A DNA stretch of 64,000 nt, from positions 2,831,191 through 2,895,190 of the forward strand of contig OY970203.1 in the NCBI GenBank assembly GCA_963708325.1, given 5' to 3'. Of this stretch, positions 7,008 to 14,596 are shown piece by piece. The translations under genes and the position numbers were made by a program. Positions within the stretch are counted from its first letter, which is position 1. Each line of letters starts with the position of its first letter. The notes beneath the pieces were generated by a model. That model did not search any database. It was not told where the DNA came from and saw only the letters and a list, made by a program, of their open reading frames with translations. Origin of the DNA: G963708325 sp963708325 (GTDB taxonomy: Bacteria; Actinomycetota; Thermoleophilia; Solirubrobacterales; 70-9).

Positions 7008-8582
7008 ATGGAGGGGGCTGCGGTAAGCGGGAGCGCCACGGGGAGCGGCCGCGCGCTGGACCGGCTGGCGCGCGAGCGCGGCCTCGCGCGCGCCGAGACC
7101 GGGGCGATCGCCGTCTTCTCCAGCATGCTCGGAGGGATAGCCCGCCCGCCCCGCCACCTGGTCGGCGGCCGCCTCACCGCGGAGATGCGCGGGGTGCTCG
7201 CCGACGTGGTCACCGAGGTGGAGCGCCAGGACTCCAACTCGACGCGGCCGCCCGTCGAGCATCACGCGATCCTGCTGGTCACACGGGTGCCGGAAGCGGC
7301 CGCCTTCCTGCCGACGCTCGCCTGCCACGACGCCGAGCGCCACGACCTCACCTCGCTGCTGCTCGGCCCGGGCGGGCTGTTCAGGCTCTACCGGGAGGTC
7401 GAGCTGGAGAGCATCGCCTTCGCGAAGCGCTACAGGGTGGGGATCGGTCCCGGCTGCGACGAGAACCGGATGCGCCAGCTCTTCAGCCCCACCTTCGTCG
7501 ACTGGCTGGCCCAACAGGCTCCGGAGGGCTTCGTCTTCGAGTACGGGCGCGGGGTGCTGTCGGTTGCCACGACCAGTCCCCCGGCGGACATCGCGGGCGT
7601 GGACCGGTTCTGCGGCTTCGCCGCCCAAGTTGCCGAGCGGCTCCGCCGCGAGGCGCTGGAGAGCCCCGCCGGAAGCGGATTCGAGACGCCGGCCGCCGCC
7701 CCGCTCGCGCCGACGCCGACGCGCTGGAAGCTGGTCGGGTGGCTGATCTGGGCGGCGGTCGCCGGGGTGCTGTCGGGCCTCGCCAGCCTGGTGCCGCTGG
7801 TCGCGCTGATCGCCCTCGGGGCGTCGCCGCTGCTCACGGTCGCCGCGGTGGGCGGCGTCTTCGCGGTCGGTTTCGCCTGGCTGCTGGCGAAGTTCCGTCG
7901 CAGCAGCCGGCGCATGCGGGATGCGGCGTCCGCCCTCGACCGTGTCGTTCGCGACTACGGACGGGAGCGTGGCCTGACCGCGCTCGACGCGGTCGCCTTC
8001 CTCGACCGCCACCCCGGGCTGCCGGCGCCGGGTGCGGCCGCACCCGTGCTGAGCGGGACCGTCGCAGGGGTGGGCGAGGCAAGCCTGGTCGTCTTCGCCG
8101 GCCCGGGGGCGCCGGGTGCCGACGGCAGCGCCGGATACGCCCTTGCCATCGTCGCCGACGCAGGCGGCCCGGTCCCCAGCCTGTCCGTGACGCCGATGGG
8201 CGAGCGGGCGAGCACCGCGATGATCGGCGGGTTCGCCGTCCATGGCGTCCAGGGGTACGTGCCGGGCCGCGGCGACGTCGCCGCCGGCTCACCGCTGCGG
8301 GATCGCTACGACCTGCTGCTCGACGGCGACGACGCGCAGGTCGCCGCCGCCAGGCGGGTGGTCGGCTCGCCCGCGCTCGCGGCGTGGCTGCTCGACGAGC
8401 GCCGCGCCGGCCGCTGCGGGGTATCGCTCGAGGGCACGACGATCTCGGTGTACCGCGCCGCGGATCCGGCCGGCGCCCTGTCGGCCGCCGATCTCGATGC
8501 GTTCTGCGAGGAGGTCCCCCCCGCCTTCGACGCGATCCGCTCCGCGCTGGGCTCGGCTCGGGCACCCGCCGGGCTACAGTAG
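7008..8582 (+). CDS. Unknown membrane protein coupled to WS/DGAT, 524 aa
   Basis: I do not recognise a family. Residues 1-235 form a soluble region. Two closely spaced hydrophobic helices follow at about residues 246-265 and 270-290 (LIWAAVAGVLSGLASLVPLV; LLTVAAVGGVFAVGFAWLLA), then a basic stretch (KFRRSSRRMR) and a C-terminal soluble region of about 220 residues. This suggests two cytoplasmic domains on a membrane hairpin. The stop is 4 bases before the acyltransferase start, so the two are probably co-translated and may act together on lipid. Confidence 0.85.
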   Translation: MEGAAVSGSATGSGRALDRLARERGLARAETGAIAVFSSMLGGIARPPRHLVGGRLTAEMRGVLADVVTEVERQDSNSTRPPVEHHAILLVTRVPEAAAFLPTLACHDAERHDLTSLLLGPGGLFRLYREVELESIAFAKRYRVGIGPGCDENRMRQLFSPTFVDWLAQQAPEGFVFEYGRGVLSVATTSPPADIAGVDRFCGFAAQVAERLRREALESPAGSGFETPAAAPLAPTPTRWKLVGWLIWAAVAGVLSGLASLVPLVALIALGASPLLTVAAVGGVFAVGFAWLLAKFRRSSRRMRDAASALDRVVRDYGRERGLTALDAVAFLDRHPGLPAPGAAAPVLSGTVAGVGEASLVVFAGPGAPGADGSAGYALAIVADAGGPVPSLSVTPMGERASTAMIGGFAVHGVQGYVPGRGDVAAGSPLRDRYDLLLDGDDAQVAAARRVVGSPALAAWLLDERRAGRCGVSLEGTTISVYRAADPAGALSAADLDAFCEEVPPAFDAIRSALGSARAPAGLQ

Positions 8583-8586
8583 CCGC

Positions 8587-10020
8587 GTGAACGGAGACCC
8601 CCTCAGCGGGCTCGACGCGTCCTTCCTCGACCTCGAGGGCGCCGACGCGCACATGCACGTCGCCTCCACCACGCTGTTCGAGGGCCCCACCCCCTCCTAC
8701 GCCGAGTTGCGCGACCACATCGCGTCGCGCCTTCACCTGGTGCCGCGCTTCCGCCAGAAGCTGCGCTTCGTGCCGCTCGGCCAGGGCCGGCCGGTGTGGA
8801 TCGACGACCCCCACCTCAACCTCGAGTACCACCTGCGCCAGACCGCCCTGCCCCCGCCCGGCAACGAGGGGCAGTTGCGCACCCTGGCCGCCAGGATCTT
8901 CTCCCAGCAGCTGGACCGCTCGAAGCCGCTGTGGGAGCTGTGGCTGGTCGACGCGGTCGAGGGCAACCGCTTCGCGATCGTCGCCAAGAGCCATCACTGC
9001 CTGGTGGACGGCGTCTCCGGGGTTGACATAACCACGGTCCTCTTCGAGACAGCGCGCGAACCCGAGCGCGTCGCCCCCGCCGAGGACTGGATCGCGCGGC
9101 CCGAGCCCAGCGGTGCCCAGCTGGTCGCCGACGCCTGGCTGCGCCGGGCGACCAGCCCCGCCGCCCTGCTGGCCGGGGCGCGGACGCTGCTCGGCGCGCC
9201 GCGCGAGGCCGCCGCCACAGTCGAGCGCGCGGTCGTCGCGGCGGGCGCCTTCGCGCACAGCGGCGTCGCCGCTCCCCCCTCCCCCTTCAACGTCGAGATC
9301 GGCCCGCACCGCCGGCTCGCCTGGGTGCCGGCGGGGCTGGACGACTTCAAGCGGGCCAAGGACCGGCATGGCGGCACCGTCAACGACGTCGTGCTGGCCG
9401 TCGTCAGCGGCGCCCTGGGGCGCTACCTGCGGGGACGCGGGCACTCCACCGCCGAGCTGGAGCTGCGGGCGATGGTCCCGGTGAGCACGCGCACCGCCGA
9501 CGAGCACGGCGCCCTCGGCAACCGCGTCTCGGCGATGATGGTGCCGCTGCCGATCGGGGTCGAGGACCCGATCCGGCGGCTGCGCGCGGTGACCGCCAGG
9601 ATGGGCGACCTGAAGTCCTCGCGGGAGGCCGTCGGCGCCACCCTGCTCACCCAGCTCGCCGACTTCGCGCCGCCGACGGTGGCCGCGCAGGCGGCGCGGC
9701 TGCAGCCGCGCCAGCGCTTCTTCAACCTCGTCGTCACCAACGTCCCCGGCCCCCAGTTCCCGCTCTACCTGCTGGGCCGCGAGATGGAGGCGGTCTTCCC
9801 GATGGTGCCGCTGGCCAGGCGCCAGGCCGTCTGCGTCGGCGTGATGAGCTACAACGGCGAGCTCAACTTCGGCCTGGTCGGCGACTACGACGCGATGCCC
9901 GACCTCGACGCGCTCGCCGCCGACCTCCGAGCCTCGATCTCGGAGCTGGCGCCGGGCGCAACGGGCCGCCAGCGCTCGGCGCGAAATGCGAGCGCCGACA
10001 CGGCCGCCGCCGCCTCCTGA
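8587..10020 (+). CDS. Wax ester synthase/diacylglycerol acyltransferase (WS/DGAT)
   Basis: The N-terminus (PLSGLDASFLDLE) and the acyltransferase signature HHxxxDG (HHCLVDG, residues 136-142) identify the family; the C-terminal half has FNLVVTNVPGPQFPLYLLG. These enzymes esterify fatty acyl-CoA to long-chain alcohols or diacylglycerol at the membrane, making storage lipid. 477 residues, full length. The GTG at 8587 follows the preceding stop by four bases, indicating coupling with the unknown membrane protein upstream. Confidence 0.96.
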   Translation: MNGDPLSGLDASFLDLEGADAHMHVASTTLFEGPTPSYAELRDHIASRLHLVPRFRQKLRFVPLGQGRPVWIDDPHLNLEYHLRQTALPPPGNEGQLRTLAARIFSQQLDRSKPLWELWLVDAVEGNRFAIVAKSHHCLVDGVSGVDITTVLFETAREPERVAPAEDWIARPEPSGAQLVADAWLRRATSPAALLAGARTLLGAPREAAATVERAVVAAGAFAHSGVAAPPSPFNVEIGPHRRLAWVPAGLDDFKRAKDRHGGTVNDVVLAVVSGALGRYLRGRGHSTAELELRAMVPVSTRTADEHGALGNRVSAMMVPLPIGVEDPIRRLRAVTARMGDLKSSREAVGATLLTQLADFAPPTVAAQAARLQPRQRFFNLVVTNVPGPQFPLYLLGREMEAVFPMVPLARRQAVCVGVMSYNGELNFGLVGDYDAMPDLDALAADLRASISELAPGATGRQRSARNASADTAAAAS

Positions 10021-10044
10021 GCGCGTTTGGACCGCTGGACAAAG

Positions 10045-10072
10045 GGCCGCGCCTAATCCTGTACGCGCGGCC
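10045..10072. terminator. GC hairpin after the WS/DGAT gene
   Basis: GGCCGCGC (10045-10052) pairs with GCGCGGCC (10065-10072) across a 12-base loop, 24 bases after the acyltransferase stop and before the amt leader. No T-run follows. It may end the lipid operon. The rest of the 143-base spacer shows nothing I recognise. Confidence 0.4.
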
Positions 10073-10150
10073 AATGTGAAGGTCGTCGCTCGCCCGCAGA
10101 ATCTCCCCACGGCGCCGGGATCCGGCGCTCGCCCGCGGACCGCGACCGAC

Positions 10151-10156
10151 AGGAGG
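10151..10156 (+). promoter_or_regulatory. AGGAGG ribosome binding site fixing the TTG start of amt
   Basis: A perfect AGGAGG lies 7 bases upstream of TTG at 10164, deciding the start of the ammonium transporter in favour of the TTG. Confidence 0.7.
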
Positions 10157-10163
10157 ATCGATC

Positions 10164-11552
10164 TTGAGCCTGCAGGACACGAACCTCGCCCTCGACACGA
10201 TGTGGGTGGTCGTCGCCGCGATCCTGGTGATGTTCATGCAGGCGGGGTTCGCGTTCCTCGAGATGGGGTTCTCGCGGCAGAAGAACGTCGGCACGATCGT
10301 CGCCAAGGTCGTGATGAACTTCGCGATCTGCGCGGTCGTCTTCTGGGCGGTCGGCTTCGCCTTCGGCTTCGGCAAGGGCGGCTCGATCCTCGGCTACACC
10401 GGCTTTGCCCTGCACAGCAGCGACGTGGCCAAGGACTTCCCCGGGCTGTCCTTCTCGGACGTCGGACTGTCCGCCAAGTGGTGGTTCGAGTTCGTGTTCT
10501 GCGCCGTGTCGCTGGCGGTCGTCTGGGGCACCACGCTGGAGCGGATCAAGTTCAGCGTCTACTTCATCTACGCGATCGTCTTCTCGGCGATCATCTACCC
10601 GCTGATCGCCCACTGGCTGTTCTCGGGCGGCTGGCTCGCCGCCAGCCTCGGCTCGCAGGACTTCGCCGGGTCGACCGTCGTCCACCTCACCGGCGCGACC
10701 GGCGGCCTGGCCGTCCTGCTCCTGCTCGGGCCGCGCCGCGGCAAGTACGGCGCCGACGGCAAGCCCAACGTGATCCCCGGCCACAGCATGCCGTTCGTCG
10801 GCCTCGCGACCTTCATCCTCTGGTTCGGCTGGTTCGGGTTCAACCCGGGGTCGACGCTGAGCGCGCTCAGCTCCACGGGCGGGTCCGACATCCGCTTCGC
10901 CGACGTCGTCGTGGTGACGAACATCGCCGCCGCCTGCGGGGTGCTCGGCGCCCTGGCCACGATCTGGCTGAAGACGCGCAAGCCCGACATCGGCATGGCC
11001 TGCAACGGCGCGATCGCCGCCCTAGTGGCGATCACGGCCCCTTCCGGCTACGTCAACCCGTGGGCGGCGACGATCATCGGCTTCGTCGCGGGGATCATCG
11101 TCGTCCTCGGCGTGCTCGCGATCGACAAGGTGCTCGACGACCCCGTCGGCGCCCTCTCGGCGCACGGGCTCGCGGGCGTCTGGGGGACGCTCGCCTGCGG
11201 CCTGTTCACGGACCCCACCCTGGCCGAGCTGAACGGCGTCGGCCACGGCGGCTTCGTCTACACGGGCAGCCTGCACCAGCTCTGGGCGCAGGCCGTCGCC
11301 GTGAGCGCGTCGTTCGCGACCGTGTTCGTGATCAGCTTCGCCACCTTCTTCGCAATCAAGGCGACGATCGGCCTGCGCGTCAAGCCCGACGAGGAGAGCT
11401 ACGGGCTCGACATGGCCGAGCACGGCATGTGGGGCTACCCGGAACAGTTCATGCCCGTGCCCGGCTACGAGTACCACCAGCCGGCGCCGCCGGCGGCTCG
11501 CCCCGCCCCGCGGCCGGCGCCGATCGGCCTCGGCGCCGAGGGCGCCCCATGA
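10164..11552 (+). CDS. amt: Ammonium transporter, Amt/MEP/Rh family
   Basis: About 11 membrane helices over 462 residues. The two pore histidines of the Amt twin-His motif appear in STVVHLTGATGG and LSAHGLAGVWG, and AGFAFLEMGFSR near the N-terminus is family-diagnostic. It conducts ammonium across the membrane and is gated in known systems by binding of PII (GlnK). The PII gene follows 46 bases later and glutamine synthetase closes the cluster, so this is an ammonium uptake and assimilation operon. The C-terminal tail is Pro/Ala-rich. Confidence 0.97.
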   Translation: MSLQDTNLALDTMWVVVAAILVMFMQAGFAFLEMGFSRQKNVGTIVAKVVMNFAICAVVFWAVGFAFGFGKGGSILGYTGFALHSSDVAKDFPGLSFSDVGLSAKWWFEFVFCAVSLAVVWGTTLERIKFSVYFIYAIVFSAIIYPLIAHWLFSGGWLAASLGSQDFAGSTVVHLTGATGGLAVLLLLGPRRGKYGADGKPNVIPGHSMPFVGLATFILWFGWFGFNPGSTLSALSSTGGSDIRFADVVVVTNIAAACGVLGALATIWLKTRKPDIGMACNGAIAALVAITAPSGYVNPWAATIIGFVAGIIVVLGVLAIDKVLDDPVGALSAHGLAGVWGTLACGLFTDPTLAELNGVGHGGFVYTGSLHQLWAQAVAVSASFATVFVISFATFFAIKATIGLRVKPDEESYGLDMAEHGMWGYPEQFMPVPGYEYHQPAPPAARPAPRPAPIGLGAEGAP

Positions 11553-11598
11553 CGGCGACCGTCGACTGTCGACCGGCGACTAGGAGCTGAGGAGAACC

Positions 11599-11988
11599 AT
11601 GGAAGCGACTGTGGCACCGATGAACAAGATCGAGGCGATCGTTCGCTACGAGCGCCTTCAGCCGATCCAGGACGCGCTGGACGAGATCGGGGTTAGCGGC
11701 CTCAACGTCACCGAGGTGAAGGGCTGTGGCCGCCAGAAGGGCTACACGGAGCACTACCGCGGCTCGCGCGCCAACATCAGCCTGCTCCCCAAGCTCAAGA
11801 TCGAGAGCGTGATCGCCGCCGAGATCACCGACCGGGTGGTCGAGGCGATCGTGTCCGCGGCGTACACCGGCGAGACCGGCGACGGGCTGCTGTTCGTGCT
11901 TCCCGTCACCCAGGCCGTGCGGATCCGCACCGGAGAGCGCGGTGTCGACACCATCCGACACCAGGCGCCGGTCGGGTGGGGGTACTGA
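11599..11988 (+). CDS. glnK: PII nitrogen regulator (GlnK-like) lacking the T-loop Tyr51
   Basis: Family landmarks are present: VTEVKGCGRQKGY before the T-loop, the B-loop TGETGDGLLFV and the C-loop RIRTGERG. PII proteins sense ATP/ADP and 2-oxoglutarate and block Amt when nitrogen is plentiful. In the T-loop, YRGSRANISLLPK replaces the E. coli YRGAEYSVNFLPK, so the tyrosine that is uridylylated or adenylylated (Tyr51) is alanine here (residue 58). Covalent control at that site is therefore unlikely. GAGGAGAACC sets the ATG at 11599. Confidence 0.96.
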   Translation: MEATVAPMNKIEAIVRYERLQPIQDALDEIGVSGLNVTEVKGCGRQKGYTEHYRGSRANISLLPKLKIESVIAAEITDRVVEAIVSAAYTGETGDGLLFVLPVTQAVRIRTGERGVDTIRHQAPVGWGY

Positions 11989-11999
11989 GCGGATAGCCG

Positions 12000-13244
12000 A
12001 TGCGACTCTGGGACTGGACAAAGCGGGTCGCGACCGACACCGGCGGCGGCTTCGAGCCGGTCCCCGTCGGCCTGGAGCGAAACCCGGGCGCCGTGATCGA
12101 GCTCGGCGCCCACAACGCTCCCGGCGTGCCGCTCTACGTCCTGCGCGTCGGCATGCGCAGCGGCTTCGGCGGCACCGAGGCGGGATTGCCCGTGTATCGC
12201 CGCCCCAACGACGCCCCCCACCCCATCCTCAAGGAGATCTACTTCTGCGAGGTCGCCGGCCAGACGCTCGAGGCGGCGAACGTGTTCTCGCTGCGCGAGA
12301 AGGTCCAGCGCGCGCTCGACGCGATCGCTCCGGCGCGCCGGCTGCCGCTCTGCTACTTCCGCGCGCCCCGCTTCGACTACTCGCTGCCCGTCTACGAGGA
12401 GGGCGCGCACCTGGTCTGCCCGGTGCTCGCCGGCCCCAGCCTGAAGGGGGACGACCTCTCCGCGCTGCGCGATCCCGTCACCCGCTGGCTGCGCACCGCC
12501 GGCTACCTGGCCGCCGACGAGGACCCCGAGGTCCAGGTCGTGCGCCCCTCGGACCTGCGCCTGGTGGCGCCCGCCGCGATCCTCTGCTGCCTCGACGACG
12601 ACGCGATCTGGCTGCCCACCGTCGAGGGGGTCTCCGTCGAGGGGCCCGTGATCGGCCTGCTCACGCAGCCGGCCGAGCTGCGCCTGGGCGAGCGCAGGCG
12701 CCGCGCCGCCGACGACACCCCGCCGCCGGCGGGGGCCGACGTCACGGCGCTGCTGCGCTACGTCGGCGGTGAGATGGCAGTCAAGGGCCGCCTGCTCAAC
12801 CCGTGGGCGCTGTACGCCGCCGCGGTGCGGCCCGAGATCTGGGCCCGCACCGAGGAGCTGACCGACGCGACCGCGCGCCGCCTCGAGTGCCAGCTGGAGG
12901 GCGGGCCGGAGCTGCACCTCCCGATCCGCCACACCGCGGCCGGCGAGGTCGTCGCCGCCATCAAGGAGCACGACATCACGGTGTTCCTCGCCGGTGACGA
13001 CGAGGCCTTGGCCGCCTCGGTCGGGCGCTACCTGGTGGCCGCGGGCTTCCTCCGCCACCGCGATGACCTTCGCATGGAGACGCGGACCGCGCCCCCGCCG
13101 GAGTCCCTCGATCCCGACACGATCTGGACCGGGGCGGGCGCACGAGACGACTTCGCGCCGGTCCCGATCCCGGTGGAGCCGGGCGGCAGCGAGCAAGAGC
13201 TTTCCACAACGCAAATCGAAGACCAGGAGGTCACGAACTCATGA
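12000..13244 (+). CDS. Unknown protein inside the nitrogen cluster, 414 aa
   Basis: I do not recognise a family. There is no signal peptide or membrane segment. The protein starts MRLWDWTKRVATD, is rich in acidic residues, and ends in a disordered acidic tail. The alternating beta-rich pattern suggests two or three globular domains. It lies 11 bases after glnK and overlaps the flotillin-like gene by 4 bases (ATGA), so it is produced with both. A role in membrane-associated nitrogen sensing is only a guess from position. Confidence 0.85.
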   Translation: MRLWDWTKRVATDTGGGFEPVPVGLERNPGAVIELGAHNAPGVPLYVLRVGMRSGFGGTEAGLPVYRRPNDAPHPILKEIYFCEVAGQTLEAANVFSLREKVQRALDAIAPARRLPLCYFRAPRFDYSLPVYEEGAHLVCPVLAGPSLKGDDLSALRDPVTRWLRTAGYLAADEDPEVQVVRPSDLRLVAPAAILCCLDDDAIWLPTVEGVSVEGPVIGLLTQPAELRLGERRRRAADDTPPPAGADVTALLRYVGGEMAVKGRLLNPWALYAAAVRPEIWARTEELTDATARRLECQLEGGPELHLPIRHTAAGEVVAAIKEHDITVFLAGDDEALAASVGRYLVAAGFLRHRDDLRMETRTAPPPESLDPDTIWTGAGARDDFAPVPIPVEPGGSEQELSTTQIEDQEVTNS

Positions 13245-14593
13245 TCGTCGCGCTGATCGTCGCCGGCTCGGTGATAGCCGGACTGCTGCTGATCTCGTTC
13301 ATCGTCTGGGCCCACCAGTACACGAAGGCCGGCCCGAACGAGGTCCTGATCATCTCCGGGCGCCGCGGCCGCAAGGGCCCCGACGGCCAGAAGATCGGGT
13401 ACCGGATCGTGCGCGGCGGCGGCACCTATGTGCGGCCCTTCCGCGAGAAGGTCCAGCGGCTGTCGCTTGAGCTGATGCAGTTCGACGTTCGCACCTCGGA
13501 GACCTACTCGATGCACGGCGTCCCGGTCCAGGTCGACGGCGTCTGCATGGTCAAGGTCGACCCGTCCGACGAGGGCATCCAGCTCGCCGCGGAGCAGTTC
13601 CTCTCGCGCGGGCGCGACGACATCATCCGAACCGCCCAGCAGGCGGTCGAAGGCCACCTGCGTGCCGCGGTCGGGGCGCACTCGATCGAAGACGTCTACC
13701 GCGAGCGGGCCAAGCTGGTCAGCGCCACCAAGGAGCAGGCCGGGTCCGATCTGCATGCGATGGGCCTGGAGACGGTCTCGCTGACGATCCGCTCGATCAC
13801 CGACAAGCAGGGCTATCTGGAGGCCCTGGGCCGGCCCCGCACGGCCGAGGTCAAGCGCGACGCCGTCCGCGGAGAGGCCGAGGCGGAGCGCGAGGCGAAG
13901 GCGGCCCGGTTTTCCGCCGACACCGCGATCGAGGAGTCCCGGCGCGATTACGAGCTGCGCAAGAGCTCGTTCAAGCAGGAGGGCCAGCAGGCCAGCGCCG
14001 AGGCCGACCTGGCATACGACCTGCAGCGCGCGATCACCCAGCAGGAGGTGCGGGCGCAGGAGCTGCAGGTGGAGATCGTCGAGCGCCAGAAGGCGATCGA
14101 GCTGATGGAAGCCGAGGTTCGTCGCCGGATCAACGAGCTGGAGGCGGAGGTGCTCGAGCCGGCGAAGGCGGAGGCGCGCAAGGTCGAGGCGCTCGCCGAG
14201 GCCCGCAAGGAGGAGCTGGCCGCGCAGGGCGCCGGCGAGGCGGACGCCGTCCGCCTGCGGGGCACGGCCGAGGCCGAGGCGATGGTGGCCAAGGCCGGCG
14301 CCTGGGGCATGTACAACGAGGCGGCAATCGCCGACCGCCTGCTCTCGATCCTGCCGGAGCTCGCCGCCGCCGTGTCCGAGCCGCTCTCGAAGACCGAGAA
14401 GATCGTGATGATCAGCGGCGGCAACGGCAACGGCGACGGGGTCGGCGCCCACCGGGTGACCCGCGACGTGATGCAGATCGTCGCGGAGCTGCCCGAGGTG
14501 CTCGAGTCCCTGACCGGCAAGAAGCTCGACGAGCTGGTCGCGGCCCTGCCGAAGGCGGCCTCGGGCGGCGGCTCGGCGAAGGCCGGGAGCTAG
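13241..14593 (+). CDS. Flotillin-like SPFH-domain membrane scaffold protein
   Basis: One N-terminal membrane segment (residues about 3-22) is followed by an SPFH/band 7 domain (AGPNEVLIISGR, VPVQVDGVCMVKVDP, SATKEQAGSDLHAMGLE). A long Ala/Glu-rich coiled coil comes next (about residues 205-365, with the EAEAE and KAEA repeats typical of flotillins), then a Gly/Asn linker and C-terminal helix. Flotillins organise membrane microdomains. Placement between glnK and glnA is unusual and may link this scaffold to Amt or glutamine synthetase. It is coupled to the preceding unknown gene. Confidence 0.93.
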   Translation: MIVALIVAGSVIAGLLLISFIVWAHQYTKAGPNEVLIISGRRGRKGPDGQKIGYRIVRGGGTYVRPFREKVQRLSLELMQFDVRTSETYSMHGVPVQVDGVCMVKVDPSDEGIQLAAEQFLSRGRDDIIRTAQQAVEGHLRAAVGAHSIEDVYRERAKLVSATKEQAGSDLHAMGLETVSLTIRSITDKQGYLEALGRPRTAEVKRDAVRGEAEAEREAKAARFSADTAIEESRRDYELRKSSFKQEGQQASAEADLAYDLQRAITQQEVRAQELQVEIVERQKAIELMEAEVRRRINELEAEVLEPAKAEARKVEALAEARKEELAAQGAGEADAVRLRGTAEAEAMVAKAGAWGMYNEAAIADRLLSILPELAAAVSEPLSKTEKIVMISGGNGNGDGVGAHRVTRDVMQIVAELPEVLESLTGKKLDELVAALPKAASGGGSAKAGS

Positions 14594-14596
14594 GCG

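Noticed and set aside
4442..8243. Very long open frames on both strands over ccdA-dinB (850 and 1175 codons)
   Set aside because: GC-rich antisense and out-of-phase frames; Arg/Pro/Gly/Ala-rich translations without domains, overlapping well-supported genes.
10025..10049. GTTTGG-N13-GGGCCG upstream of amt
   Set aside because: Matches the SigB -35 and spacing, but the -10 lacks the T and A positions and lies in a GC hairpin; likely chance.
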